A stretch of 64,000 nt of DNA from Roseburia sp. (lineage in GTDB: Bacteria; Bacillota; Clostridia; Lachnospirales; Lachnospiraceae), in assembly GCA_022771695.1 (NCBI GenBank), contig JALEKJ010000028.1, positions 1 to 64,000 of the forward strand, in the 5' to 3' direction. Shown one piece after another: positions 1 to 8,148 of this stretch. The position numbers and the translations under genes are program-made. The notes beneath the pieces are model-generated. The model saw only the letters and a program-made list of their open reading frames with translations. It was not told where the DNA came from and ran no database searches. Every line of letters starts with the position of its first letter. Within the stretch, counting starts at the first letter, position 1.

Positions 1-1
1 C

Positions 2-85
2 CAATGGGGAGCCAAGCGTTACATGAATATGGATCATCTAGCTGAGCTGGATATCCAGAACGAAGCTGATAACATAGCCAACTAA
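2..85 (+). CDS. C-terminal end of an unidentified protein (partial)
   Basis: An open frame enters from the left edge and ends in TAA at 83-85, giving 27 residues that finish in EADNIAN. There is no start inside the window, so only the tail is visible and I do not recognise the family. It runs in the same direction as the mobile-element genes downstream and may be the last gene of a preceding operon. It could also be a chance open frame, because 27 codons is short. Confidence 0.3.
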   Translation, partial: QWGAKRYMNMDHLAELDIQNEADNIAN

Positions 86-142
86 CTACCGGCTACCTGA
101 CGGCAAAAATTGAATTTGCGAAAAAAGCTTGACACTATCTAT

Positions 143-232
143 ATGATAGTAGGTATTTTGATATCTGTATGTGGTTTAGGAATAGGTGCTTTGTGGAATA
201 AAATGCTTGCAAAAAAGAAGAATATCAAATAA
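143..232 (+). CDS. Possible 29-residue hydrophobic peptide
   Basis: A short ORF starts at ATG 143 and encodes a single hydrophobic stretch (residues 1-18, including ILISVCGLGIGALW) followed by a lysine-rich tail. The form resembles small membrane peptides and type I toxins of Firmicutes. No convincing ribosome site is seen just upstream, so expression is doubtful. The rest of the 86-463 gap has a weak hairpin near 356-389 (AAAGTATT pairing with AATACTTT) and nothing else I can interpret. Confidence 0.2.
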   Translation: MIVGILISVCGLGIGALWNKMLAKKKNIK

Positions 233-433
233 TTATGAAAATTGATTGTATGCCTATTCAAAGAACTTGATAAATTCTAATTTGTAGGGCTACTATTGTA
301 AACGGGACATGCTTCAAAAGTCACTTATTTCAAGAGGGGAGTCATATTCTTTCCGAAAGTATTATATGTGTAGCTAGTAGAAATACTTTTCGCCGGAGGG
401 GGTTATTAATCTGAAATTAAATAGTATTAGGTT

Positions 434-463
434 AAAAGGCAAAGCAGGGATGCTTTGCCTTTT
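434..463 (-). terminator. Bidirectional terminator after the XRE gene
   Basis: A perfect 13-bp inverted repeat, AAAAGGCAAAGCA pairing with TGCTTTGCCTTTT around a GGGA loop, has T-rich tails on both strands. It abuts the stop codon of the minus-strand regulator and would also stop rightward transcription from the left edge. Confidence 0.75.
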
Positions 464-673
464 CTAATATTCATCATTGACGACTTCAAATAAATCACCA
501 ATAGGGCATTGTAGAATTTGACATAATTTATCAAGATTTTCAAATTTGATGGACGTAGTCTCATTCATAACCATACGGTTGAAATTTTGGTAACTTAAGT
601 CCATCTGTTTATAAAGCCAGTATTTGGTATGTTCCTGTTCCTCTAGGATTTCTAATATGCGCAAGCGTACCAT
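464..673 (-). CDS. XRE-family (Cro/C1) transcriptional regulator, 69 aa
   Basis: This short protein is essentially one helix-turn-helix domain of the Cro/C1 type: an early helix LRILEILEEQ, the turn-helix around KYWLYKQMDLSYQNFNRMV, and the characteristic end FENLDKLCQILQCPIGDLFEVV. The length fits the small stand-alone XRE repressors common on clostridial mobile elements. A TCAGGAGG ribosome site (plus-strand complement CCTCCTGA near 677-684) lies just upstream. It is transcribed away from the WYL gene at 877, so the 674-876 gap is a divergent control region and the protein may regulate one or both sides. The target is unknown. Confidence 0.8.
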   Translation of the reverse strand: MVRLRILEILEEQEHTKYWLYKQMDLSYQNFNRMVMNETTSIKFENLDKLCQILQCPIGDLFEVVNDEY

Positions 674-717
674 GTTTCCCTCCTGATTCTAATTGAATTA
701 TAACCAAAATCTAACGC

Positions 718-746
718 TTGCATGAATGATGTGCGAATTATATAAT
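718..746 (+). promoter_or_regulatory. Sigma-A promoter for the WYL regulator operon
   Basis: TTGCAT (718-723) and TATAAT (741-746) are separated by 17 bp, a near-consensus vegetative promoter. The -10 runs into a palindrome AATGTATACATT (744-755), a plausible operator for the divergent XRE protein or for autoregulation. The implied leader to the start at 877 is about 120 nt. Confidence 0.6.
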
Positions 747-876
747 GTATACATTGGATATGTAAGATGAAAAAGTGTTATGTTGAAAGAATCTAGAAAA
801 AGAAATTTTTTATTCATTACGAGGACAGAAGGTGTCCATGCCGATGAGTAGAATGAAGGTATAGAGAGGAGGGAAC

Positions 877-1827
877 ATGATTCAAAACAATAAGGTACAG
901 AGAGTATTAGATATATATGAGCACTTGAAAAATGGAGACACAATATATAAATCACAGTTAGCGCAGAAATATGATGTAAATGAAAAAAGTATCCAGAGAG
1001 ATATCGAGGATGTCAGGGCGTATTTGAGTGAGCGAAAAGCGGAGAATGGTATAGAAAATGACATTGTTTATGATAGAAAACGTCATGGATACCACCTTGA
1101 ATGGTCCGAACAGATGAATTTTTCGAATGAGGAAATACTTGCCATTGCCAAAATACTGCTTGATAGCAGGGCATTTACAAAAAAAGAAATGCTGAGTATG
1201 CTGGAACGTTTGGTTGAGTGTTGTGTTCCGCTGGAAAATCGCAAGCTGGTAAATGAATTGCTGGCAAATGAAAAGATACACTATATTGAACCGCATCATG
1301 GGAAAGTATTTATTGACAAGATGTGGGAAATCGGACAGGCAATCAGAGAAGCACGATACATTGAGATTACCTATCAGAAAGTTAAAAATGAGGAATTGGT
1401 AAAGCGAGTAGTTTAGCTACAGGCAATTATGTTTTCGGAATTTTATTTTTACATGGCAGCTTATATTGAAAATATTGACAAAACTAAGGATTTTCATGTT
1501 GCAAATGATATATATCCGACTATTTATCGAATTGACCGCATTACGGAACTAAAGGTTCTGGAAGAACATTTCAAAATTCCATACAAGGATCGTTTTGAAG
1601 AGGGCGAATATCGGAAACGGATACAATTTATGTTTGGTGGAAAACTTCAGCGCACAAAGTTCTGGTATAAAGGTATGAGTGTGGAAGCAGTCTTAGACAG
1701 ACTTCCGACAGCGAAGATACTTGCGGAAGAAGATGGGAAATACCTGATTAGTGCAGAAACGTTTGGAAGTGGTATTGAAATGTGGTTACGTGGGCAGGGA
1801 GATTATGTGGAAATAGTAAAACCATAG
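877..1827 (+). pseudogene. WYL-domain transcriptional regulator with an in-frame amber stop
   Basis: The N-terminal 179 codons encode a DeoR/HTH_11-type winged helix (residues about 8-65; QLAQKYDVNEKSIQRDIEDVRAYL) and the start of the WYL region. A TAG at 1414-1416 interrupts it. The next four codons and the ORF from ATG 1429 continue in the same frame, giving MFSEFYFYMAAYIEN, IYRIDRI and a C-terminal WCX-like part. Joined, the product is about 316 residues, normal for this family. WYL regulators often sense nucleic-acid ligands and control defence or repair loci. One substitution (for example CAG or AAG to TAG) explains the break; readthrough or sequencing error are alternatives. The start has an excellent AGAGGAGGG ribosome site. 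Confidence 0.8.
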
Positions 1828-1855
1828 TAAATCATATAATACGGAGGAAAAAAAC

Positions 1856-2773
1856 ATGGCAAAAACAATTAAATTTAATCTTGTATGTAACGAGACGGCG
1901 ATTAGAAATTTGGAGGATTTGAGAAATAACTTTGTTATAGAGGATGTCCTTGCATATTACAATAACAAACTGTTGCATCGTTGGTTAGAGGTAAGAGGTT
2001 ATTTGACGGAATTGGAAAAGGTTTCGGCAATTACTTGTGAAGAATCTGTGGGAATTATCAAAGAACTGATAAAAATTTTTGACGTGGTAAGTGATGAGAA
2101 GAAAGTGGAAGAAAGCGTTTATATGTTGGATTATCTCCAAGAGAGAAGAAAATTGTGTAGCATTTATGAGGAACAAAATTTCAAAACGAAAACTATAGTA
2201 GATGATTATGAGACTGGATATAGGCAGTTGGTAGATGGTATTTTGAGTAATCCAGATGATGTTGCCCGCATTAAAGCAAACATTTCTAAAATGGCGGAGG
2301 ATTATAAGTGGGTTCTTGAGATGAATCACCGAAGTTTATTTTATACCTTGAAAGAAAAGTCGGCTCTGGCTGTAATGTGTCTGCTTATGAATGAAGACTT
2401 ACGCAAGTATTATTTGCCTATTGAAACAAAGAGCGAAGATGGGAGTATAGTATCCGATATTGATGCGAATGCAGATAAAGCAATTATGTATCAGGAAATA
2501 TGTGATATGATAAGCAATTCAGCGTTTAGAGCGGCTTTAGGGGATAATTTGCTTTCATTTGCAGGGGAAACAGAGGGATATTGGAAGGATCTTGAACCGA
2601 AAGGAAAGAAGTACATGATTACCTACATAGCTAGAGGGAGTTTTGTGCGTTCAGCGGGAGTGACAGGAGGAGATTTATCGAGTGTCGATGTTGTAAACAA
2701 GTTTGTAATAGTTGATGGAATTGATTATAAGAGCAACAGTGCACAACAAGTAATCAGGTATATGGAGGTGTAG
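1856..2773 (+). CDS. Unknown protein with a recurrent helical N-terminal module, 305 aa
   Basis: I cannot name a function. The first roughly 100 residues follow a pattern I have seen in many bacterial conflict or signalling proteins: a beta start (IKFNLVCN), then NLEDLRNNF, VLAYYNNKLLHRWLEVRGY and an acidic helical stretch. The gene at 5887 has the same N-terminal pattern. The rest has no recognisable catalytic motif; the C-terminus (MITYIARGSFVRSAGV ... FVIVDGIDY) looks like a compact beta-rich domain. It starts at an ATG behind GGAGG (1841-1845) and ends two bases before the AAA+ ATPase, so the two are almost certainly co-translated partners. The product has no signal peptide and is presumably cytoplasmic. 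Confidence 0.6.
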   Translation: MAKTIKFNLVCNETAIRNLEDLRNNFVIEDVLAYYNNKLLHRWLEVRGYLTELEKVSAITCEESVGIIKELIKIFDVVSDEKKVEESVYMLDYLQERRKLCSIYEEQNFKTKTIVDDYETGYRQLVDGILSNPDDVARIKANISKMAEDYKWVLEMNHRSLFYTLKEKSALAVMCLLMNEDLRKYYLPIETKSEDGSIVSDIDANADKAIMYQEICDMISNSAFRAALGDNLLSFAGETEGYWKDLEPKGKKYMITYIARGSFVRSAGVTGGDLSSVDVVNKFVIVDGIDYKSNSAQQVIRYMEV

Positions 2774-2775
2774 AT

Positions 2776-4281
2776 ATGCAGAAAAGTACGGAGAATATGC
2801 TCGCGTCTTATGTGGATGCCTTACACCCTATTATATACGTGAATCATTTTGATTTTGTGGTAATAGACGAGATGCTTCGAAAGATAGGAAATGGTGTAAA
2901 ATTTGTTGAGTATAACAATGCTCTTGGAATAATTGATTTTGACACGAAATCGCCTCAAATGGAGTGTACATTAGAACAGTTTTTGAAATTGGTATTAGAC
3001 AATGGATATGAACATGAGACGTTTATTGTGTTGAAGGATGTCCATAAAGAGCTAGAAGATACAAAAGTCATTGCATTGCTCAAGCGTATTGCAGAAGATA
3101 ATCTATACCGTGATGATTATCATACGACGGTATTCATTATTTCCGCAACCACGGTAATACCGCATGAACTTGAAAATTATATTACGGTTTTTGAACTGCC
3201 ACTGCCGGAAGAAAGGGAGATTATATCCATTATAAAAGATTTTGCACGAGATTTGGAAATTTCTATTAGCGATAATGTGCTGAATAATATAGCTTTGTCA
3301 TTTAAGGGCCTAAACGAGTTCCAAATTAAGCAGATTTTAAATCTGGCATATCAGGATGGAGGTTACATTGATGAAGATGATAAGCTGTTGATTTTAAAGG
3401 AAAAGGAGCAGTTTATCAAAAAATCAGGAATGCTTGAAATTGTAAATTTCAGGGAAACAATAGATGACATTGGCGGATTGGAGAATTTGAAGGACTGGCT
3501 GCAAAGAAAAGCTAAGGTGTTCTCAAATTTAGATAGTGCAATGAAGTTCGGAGTAGATGTACCGAAAGGAATTATGATTATCGGTATGCCCGGCTGTGGA
3601 AAAAGCCTTACAGCAAAAGCTACGGCAAGTTTGTTCGAGATTCCGTTAGTGCGGTTAGATGTGGGGCGGCTATTAGGAAAATATGTCGGGGAATCTGAAC
3701 AGAACATGAGAAAGGCATTGAAATTGTCAGAGGCAATTAGTCCATGTGTGTTGTGGATAGATGAGATTGAAAAAGCATTCGCAGGAGTTGGAACAGATGG
3801 CGGAGGAAGTGATGTGACTACTAGACTATTTGGCCAATTCCTGACATGGATGCAGGAAAAAGAAAATACAGTTTTTATTGTTGCCACGGCTAATGATATT
3901 TCTAGGATGCCACCGGAGTTCCTGCGAAAAGGTCGATTTGATGAATTGTTTTTTGTTGACCTCCCGAATGGAGAGGAACGAAGAAAAATAATTGATATTC
4001 ATTTGAAAAAACGAAAAAAATGGAATAAAGATATTGATTCTATTGCATTGATAAAAGAAACAGAGGGATTTAACGGCGCTGATCTTGAGGCTGTTGTAAA
4101 AGACACAATTGAGAGAGCATATATAGAGGGAATAGATACGATATCGACAGATGATTTAATAAAGTCAATAAGAGATACAAAATCGATATCAAGTACCCTA
4201 AAGGAGAAAATAGCACAGATTAAAGACACAATCAGCAAAATTGATATTAAACCTGCAAGTAAGGCAGATGGCAGGGGATAG
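2776..4281 (+). CDS. Ycf46-like AAA+ ATPase, 501 aa
   Basis: The layout is that of the Ycf46-like AAA family: an N-terminal degenerate P-loop-like domain of about 200 residues (with FIVLKDVHKELED), then a full AAA+ module. Walker A is GMPGCGKS (residues 270-277), Walker B is LWIDEIEKAF with D329 and E330, sensor 1 is VATAND, and the arginine-finger segment is LRKGRFDE. Pore-loop-like VGRLLGKYVGESE precedes the second helix. Such ATPases form ring remodelers. The family is best known from plastid and cyanobacterial members, and the substrate here is unknown. It sits 2 bp after the N-terminal-module gene and 13 bp before the nuclease/glycine-zipper gene, suggesting it loads or remodels that partner. 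The assignment is strong; the role is inferred. Confidence 0.85.
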   Translation: MQKSTENMLASYVDALHPIIYVNHFDFVVIDEMLRKIGNGVKFVEYNNALGIIDFDTKSPQMECTLEQFLKLVLDNGYEHETFIVLKDVHKELEDTKVIALLKRIAEDNLYRDDYHTTVFIISATTVIPHELENYITVFELPLPEEREIISIIKDFARDLEISISDNVLNNIALSFKGLNEFQIKQILNLAYQDGGYIDEDDKLLILKEKEQFIKKSGMLEIVNFRETIDDIGGLENLKDWLQRKAKVFSNLDSAMKFGVDVPKGIMIIGMPGCGKSLTAKATASLFEIPLVRLDVGRLLGKYVGESEQNMRKALKLSEAISPCVLWIDEIEKAFAGVGTDGGGSDVTTRLFGQFLTWMQEKENTVFIVATANDISRMPPEFLRKGRFDELFFVDLPNGEERRKIIDIHLKKRKKWNKDIDSIALIKETEGFNGADLEAVVKDTIERAYIEGIDTISTDDLIKSIRDTKSISSTLKEKIAQIKDTISKIDIKPASKADGRG

Positions 4282-4294
4282 GAGAGGATTTGGT

Positions 4295-5791
4295 ATGGAC
4301 GAGGAAAGAACGGAAGTATTGTATGTAGATGAAGAATTTACGCCAATTATATATGAAGAAGAGTGCAGAGAACTGCAACCTATTTTAAAGACATTCATGG
4401 AAAGCTATGTGCTACATAAGGAAGAAATGGGTGTAGATACATGGTTAGCTATGGAGCTAGAGAAAAATTTCCCAGAAAAGAGTTCAGAAGAAATTCATAA
4501 GATGAGTGAAGAAATTGTGGAATCCATTGAAGTGGCAGAAGAAAAGAGAAATTCGCTGAATGAAGCAATTGAGCAGGGAAGAAGCAAAGAAAGCTGGCTG
4601 GCAAGTGAGATGAAACAAGCCACATCATCAATGAGTGTACAAGAATCTGCAAAATATCTGCAAGAATTGGACAATGCATTACAGGTTGCAAATGAATCAT
4701 TGAACCAAACGATAACAACGCAAGCGGGAACGGTAAGTTTGAATCCCAGCCTGGACGGTTTTATTGCAGAACAATATCATGCACAGACATTTAACCTGAA
4801 TGCAGAGGCATCAGGAAGCCAATACCGTGCAAAAGTATTAGAGCCAAATGGGAAAGGATATGCAAAAAATTCTGTCGATTTGGTAATTGTAGATGGAAAC
4901 GGTAAGGTTGTAAGACGTTATCAATCGAAATATTGCAAGAATGCGAATGCAACGATGGCAGCATTTAAGCATGGAGACTATCGTGGACAAAGAAAACTTG
5001 TGCCGGAGGGACAGGAGATTGATATTGCAAACGCATCTAATATAATCGAAGCTCCGGATGGAACTTCTAGTAATCCATTAAGCAAACAGTCGGCGGAGCA
5101 GATGAGAAATGATGCACAGAGCGGAAAGTGGAATGAACTAAATTGGAATGAATATACCTCTAAGGATTTGGCATTGGGAATCGGAAAACAAGCAGGACAG
5201 GCGGCAATACAAGGTGCTGTGATTGGTGTCGGTATGGATATTGCTCAGAAGTTGTGGAATGGAGAAGCAATAGAGGGTGAAGAAATTGTTGAAACGGCGC
5301 TTACGTCTGGAAGTGATTTTGGGGTAAAGGCAGTGACTGCCGGGGCATTAAAGGTTGGCATAGAAAAAGATATTGTAACAATTATGCCTAAGAGTACACC
5401 GACAACTACCATTACAAATATTGCATATGTGGCAGTGGAAAATGCGAAAGTTGTAGGGAAGATGGCTTCCGGCGAGTACACGTTTCAAGAAGGTATTGAA
5501 AAGATGGAGCAAACGACGGTTTCGACGGTAGCAGGGCTTGCAACCATGGAAAAATTTACAGTTGCGGGTGCCGCAATCGGTTATGTTTTTGGACCTGTAG
5601 GTGCAGCGATAGGTGGATTCGTGGGTGGCTCAATCGGTTATATGGCAGGTTCAAAGGTAGGGGAGACCGTTGTAAAAGGTGCACAGAAGCTAAGAAATGT
5701 AGCGCGTAATGTGGTTGAGACAGTGAAAGAAAAAGGTCGCGAAATGATAGGCAGATTTTGCGATAACGTTAGAAGCATCTTTTGCTGGTAG
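4295..5791 (+). CDS. PD-(D/E)XK-like domain plus glycine-zipper protein, 498 aa
   Basis: Residues 1-140 are acidic and helical, coiled-coil-like. Residues about 154-240 carry a restriction-endonuclease-like signature: E159 in GFIAEQ, D195 in NSVDLVIVD, and Q210-x-K212 in RRYQSKYCK, the same (D)...Q-x-K order as Mrr-type nucleases, followed by GDYRGQ. The C-terminus (about 290-480) has alternating alanine/glycine helices and a glycine zipper (AAIGYVFGPVGAAIGGFVGG) that could insert in a membrane or oligomerise, then a basic amphipathic tail. I chose ATG 4295 because GGAGAGG lies just upstream; earlier in-frame ATGs at 4241 and 4268 overlap the ATPase gene. No established function is known to me. 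It is probably the effector of the ATPase operon. Confidence 0.6.
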   Translation: MDEERTEVLYVDEEFTPIIYEEECRELQPILKTFMESYVLHKEEMGVDTWLAMELEKNFPEKSSEEIHKMSEEIVESIEVAEEKRNSLNEAIEQGRSKESWLASEMKQATSSMSVQESAKYLQELDNALQVANESLNQTITTQAGTVSLNPSLDGFIAEQYHAQTFNLNAEASGSQYRAKVLEPNGKGYAKNSVDLVIVDGNGKVVRRYQSKYCKNANATMAAFKHGDYRGQRKLVPEGQEIDIANASNIIEAPDGTSSNPLSKQSAEQMRNDAQSGKWNELNWNEYTSKDLALGIGKQAGQAAIQGAVIGVGMDIAQKLWNGEAIEGEEIVETALTSGSDFGVKAVTAGALKVGIEKDIVTIMPKSTPTTTITNIAYVAVENAKVVGKMASGEYTFQEGIEKMEQTTVSTVAGLATMEKFTVAGAAIGYVFGPVGAAIGGFVGGSIGYMAGSKVGETVVKGAQKLRNVARNVVETVKEKGREMIGRFCDNVRSIFCW

Positions 5792-5886
5792 TTTTAGTAC
5801 GATATTACTAAAATGAAAAACTTGTAGTAAGTGATTACATATTATTTTATTGAAGCAAGCAAACAATAGTTTGAGGAAGGAGAAAT

Positions 5887-6771
5887 ATGCAAATTAGAAC
5901 AAATATGCAAAAGAGAACAAGACTTCCATTGTTAATGAAAAACGGAGCAGAGGTGCAGACACTAGAGGAATTAAAAGAGAATTTCTCGGCTGAAGCGGTA
6001 TGGGAATATTGGAATAGCGGAGTATTACGTACATGGTTGGAAGCACGTTATTACGAGGACATTATCGATGAACTTGAGAAAATTGAGAGTGTGGGTGATG
6101 TGAAAGGCAGGTTATATGACATTTTCGGAGTAGAGAATCCGGAAATGTCAGTAAAGAAGAAAGAACAACAGCAACAACGCCAAGAAAAATTGAACAAGTT
6201 GAGAGAAGCAGTAGATGAAGAAAACTTTGATGAATACAAGCGATTCGTTGATAAGATGGCTTTTACACAAGAGGATTTATATGACTTTCTGGATGACGGT
6301 CAGAACGAAGTATATTTGTGCGGCGAAAAGTTTGAGATTCCGTTGAGAGCAGAAAATGTTCAATATATTGGTGTGAATAGACCAATTGTTTCTATTCGGG
6401 TAAAGAAGAAGATGAGTTTGGCGGAAGAAAGGGGCATTAAGTTTGAGAATGTCAGCTTCGGTGAAGGAGAACTTAAAAATCAAGGAATACTTTTTTTGAT
6501 AGGTTACGAACCGAGCTGCTTTGAGCGGCTACCTCTTGGACTTGGAGTTAGAACAGAAAGAGAGATTAGGAAAATTGTATGCGAATATGAACAAGTAGAT
6601 GATGAAGAAGCGGATGAAATATTGGATGAAATAAAGGAGGTTACAGGAGAAGAGGAAATTATACCAGCTATTTATGAAATAGTGAATGAGCAAGATGATG
6701 ATGAATATCAGGAAATTTTGAAAGAACATGGAGAAGCAATAAAAGCAATATATTCAAAATGCTTTTCATAA
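5887..6771 (+). CDS. Second protein with the shared N-terminal module, 294 aa
   Basis: Residues about 15-85 repeat the pattern of the 1856 product (TLEELKENFSAEAVWEYW, LRTWLEARYYEDIIDELEKI, then a short acidic helix). A charged linker rich in K, E and Q follows (about 90-125). The middle contains VYLCGEKFEIPLRAENVQYIGV, a small beta domain I have seen as a tail on proteins with this module, and the C-terminus is very acidic. No enzyme motif is visible. It lies 95 bp after the nuclease/zipper gene behind GGAAGGAG and ends at a terminator, so it may close the operon or be a separately tuned partner. It is probably cytoplasmic and regulatory or adaptor-like. Confidence 0.55.
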   Translation: MQIRTNMQKRTRLPLLMKNGAEVQTLEELKENFSAEAVWEYWNSGVLRTWLEARYYEDIIDELEKIESVGDVKGRLYDIFGVENPEMSVKKKEQQQQRQEKLNKLREAVDEENFDEYKRFVDKMAFTQEDLYDFLDDGQNEVYLCGEKFEIPLRAENVQYIGVNRPIVSIRVKKKMSLAEERGIKFENVSFGEGELKNQGILFLIGYEPSCFERLPLGLGVRTEREIRKIVCEYEQVDDEEADEILDEIKEVTGEEEIIPAIYEIVNEQDDDEYQEILKEHGEAIKAIYSKCFS

Positions 6772-6778
6772 ATGAAGC

Positions 6779-6817
6779 GGCGGGCAAATTCAATTTGAGT
6801 TTGTCCGCTGTTTTTTT
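6779..6817 (+). terminator. Terminator after the second N-terminal-module gene
   Basis: CGGGCAAA (6781-6788) pairs with TTTGTCCG (6800-6807) with one G-U pair, and seven Ts follow the stem. It ends the AAA+ operon. Just beyond is a palindrome, TGGACATTTGATGTCCA (6832-6848). Confidence 0.7.
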
Positions 6818-6977
6818 ATAAAAGTGGCATTGTGGACATTTGATGTCCATGTCAGCTCCTATAATTAATATTAGGAAGTTGTTAAGGGAGGAGGGCAGAA
6901 TGAAAAAGTTATAGCGGGCTTAAAACATATGAGCATATTAGAAAACACAAAATGGTGAAAGAAGAAGGAGAAGTGTT

Positions 6978-7997
6978 ATGAATAACGAAGAAGCTAAAGT
7001 AACAACAGAAGAAACAAATGAACAGAAACCTAAAAGAGATTACAAGATATTTGTCATTATATTTGTTGTAGTATTGGTTACACATTTTGTAAGAACTGGA
7101 GGATGCGGCAAAGAAGATGACAATTTGCCGACCGCAGAGGAATTAGAACAGGCTGACGGATTTACAGCAGAAGACGGACCAATTATTACGGAAGATGGGC
7201 TGATTATTACTCCAACATCACAGCCGACAAATGAAGAGACTGGTGCGGAAGATGGCGTTATGCTTGAATTTGTATATGAAGATGACTTGGAGGAAGCACC
7301 TGAAGCACCAGTAAATACAACTGTTAATCCGAGACTTGTTGAACTTGTAGATTACAATGCAGATGCTCCGAAAGTTGCAGGAGATGCAGAAATAGACGAG
7401 AAAGAATTGTATGCAAATATCTTACAACCGAATACTGTTCTTCCGGAAGAATGGGGTGGTATTGATTACCAGTGCGCATACAGTGGCTTGTTTGCAAGAT
7501 ATTGTGAATTGGCATTTAATAATCCGAGACAAGACCCAACTATTTATTCATTCGCATATGGCGATATGGATGGGGATGGTATTTATGAAGTTATTATTCA
7601 ACGTCCCAACAGTGGTAGCGAGTCAGTTGATTATCCTCAAGAGAATCCTATGAACTGGGATGTGTATAAACTTAGTACAACAACGAATAATGGTTTGTAT
7701 TATCCTATGTATGTGGGAACATTGGAGAATCTAATTGATCCATATTTCTATCATGCAGTTTATAGTGCAAGACACACATTATATACAATAGATTACGTAG
7801 GTACATCAGAGTATGATGAGACAATAAATAAAGTTGAGATAAGCAGATCAGAAATCAAAGATTATGTGTTATCAACTGAGCATGTATATTCAGGATATGA
7901 TGGTACTGTTGAATACAGTAATAGTACAGATGTATTCATGTTTGAGTTTTGGTATGGAAGTATTGCGGATGGTATTGAATATCCATCGGAGTATTAA
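6978..7997 (+). CDS. Membrane-anchored extracytoplasmic protein, 339 aa
   Basis: After a 22-residue charged cytoplasmic N-terminus there is one hydrophobic segment (about 23-40, IFVIIFVVVLVTHFV). A long acidic, proline- and threonine-containing linker follows (about 45-120), then a folded domain outside the cell. That domain contains DMDGDGIYEVII near residue 195, a calcium-binding-loop-like DxDxDG sequence of the type seen in FG-GAP and dockerin-like repeats. A cysteine near the end of the membrane segment (GGCGKED) resembles a lipobox only weakly. The start has GAAGGAG upstream. The function is unknown; its place between the AAA+ operon and other accessory genes suggests element cargo acting at the cell surface. 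Confidence 0.55.
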   Translation: MNNEEAKVTTEETNEQKPKRDYKIFVIIFVVVLVTHFVRTGGCGKEDDNLPTAEELEQADGFTAEDGPIITEDGLIITPTSQPTNEETGAEDGVMLEFVYEDDLEEAPEAPVNTTVNPRLVELVDYNADAPKVAGDAEIDEKELYANILQPNTVLPEEWGGIDYQCAYSGLFARYCELAFNNPRQDPTIYSFAYGDMDGDGIYEVIIQRPNSGSESVDYPQENPMNWDVYKLSTTTNNGLYYPMYVGTLENLIDPYFYHAVYSARHTLYTIDYVGTSEYDETINKVEISRSEIKDYVLSTEHVYSGYDGTVEYSNSTDVFMFEFWYGSIADGIEYPSEY

Positions 7998-8031
7998 AAG
8001 TGACGAAATTGAATATTGTTTTCACTTTTAC

Positions 8032-8069
8032 GAGGGTAAATCCTAAATGGATTTTCCCTCAATTTTTTT
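8032..8069 (+). terminator. Terminator after the membrane-anchored protein
   Basis: GAGGGTAAATCC (8032-8043) pairs with GGATTTTCCCTC (8049-8060), followed by seven Ts. This is a strong intrinsic terminator that isolates the next two genes, which need their own promoter in 8070-8140. Confidence 0.8.
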
Positions 8070-8148
8070 GTAAAAAAATCAGATGGACAGATGGTGTCTG
8101 GGGCAAGCACTACAATAATAATAGAAGAATATTTTGGAAGGAGAAAAG

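Noticed and set aside
3363-3887. Minus-strand frame opposite the AAA+ ATPase
   Set aside because: It mirrors the conserved ATPase domain and shows no protein-like features of its own.
8134-8148. TTG start for the 115-aa protein
   Set aside because: The TTG lies directly on the ribosome site GGAAGGAG; GTG 8149 is positioned correctly after it.
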